Source: Chanos chanos (Eukaryota > Chordata > Actinopteri > Gonorynchiformes > Chanidae). From it: DNA of 64,000 bases. The stretch is from positions 7,658,447 to 7,722,446 of the forward strand of contig NC_044509.1 of the NCBI RefSeq assembly GCF_902362185.1. Direction: 5' to 3'. How positions within the stretch are numbered: position 1 is the stretch's first letter; each line of letters opens with the position of its first letter. Shown one piece after another: positions 63,901 to 64,000 of this stretch. A program made the position numbers and the translations under genes. A model generated the notes under the pieces. That model was given only the letters and a program-made list of their open reading frames with translations. It was not told the origin of the DNA and ran no database searches.

Positions 63901-64000
63901 CACTGGCACATAATCTATCATAGTGACAGCTCTCTGTAGTGGTTCTGGTGGCTAGACTATCACTTCACTGCTGTGTTTTTGTTATTTTTGTGTGTATTGG

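Overview
This is nuclear DNA of a ray-finned fish. Vertebrate genes are split by GT-AG introns, the DNA is rich in CA/GA microsatellites, there is fish-type LINE debris, and one gene encodes an actinodin, a fin-fold protein family known from fishes and absent from tetrapods. I rebuilt all exon models by hand from splice sites, reading phase and remembered human proteins; no alignment was run.

Layout. 1-11.6 kb: no gene that I can support, with simple repeats, possible conserved non-coding DNA and one copy of a dispersed repeat. 11.7-14.4 kb (+): soluble flavin-containing monooxygenase. 16.3-18.4 kb (+): SCHIP1-family coiled-coil protein. 20.7-22.0 kb (+): single-exon P2Y-type nucleotide receptor. 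24.9-26.8 kb (+): FAM122/PABIR-family PP2A-B55 regulator. 31.4-33.1 kb (-): BAP18, head to head with rnasek (34.2-35.8 kb, +). 37.4-38.3 kb (-): med11, head to head with a short ATG16-like gene that has no WD40 domain (38.9-40.6 kb, +). 43.2-48.6 kb (-): beta-arrestin 2. 50.3-54.4 kb (-): ap4m1. 57.9-60.3 kb (+): actinodin-like. 60.8 and 61.5 kb: tRNA-Leu(TAG) and tRNA-Thr(AGT). 61.7-63.9 kb: a LINE 3' tail on the minus strand and an internally deleted LINE on the plus strand.

BAP18/RNASEK, MED11/ARRB2 and a Leu-TAG/Thr-AGT tRNA pair all lie on human 17p13 as I recall, so much of the window looks like a rearranged piece of that ancestral block. The genes are ordinary housekeeping, signalling and trafficking genes and do not form one pathway.

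I found no convincing undescribed system. The items most worth a second look are the yeast-sized ATG16 homologue, the P2Y-like receptor that lacks the TM7 (N/D)PxxY proline, a possible alternative C-terminus of the PABIR gene, two GC-AG introns, and a pair of related unclassified repeats 54 kb apart.
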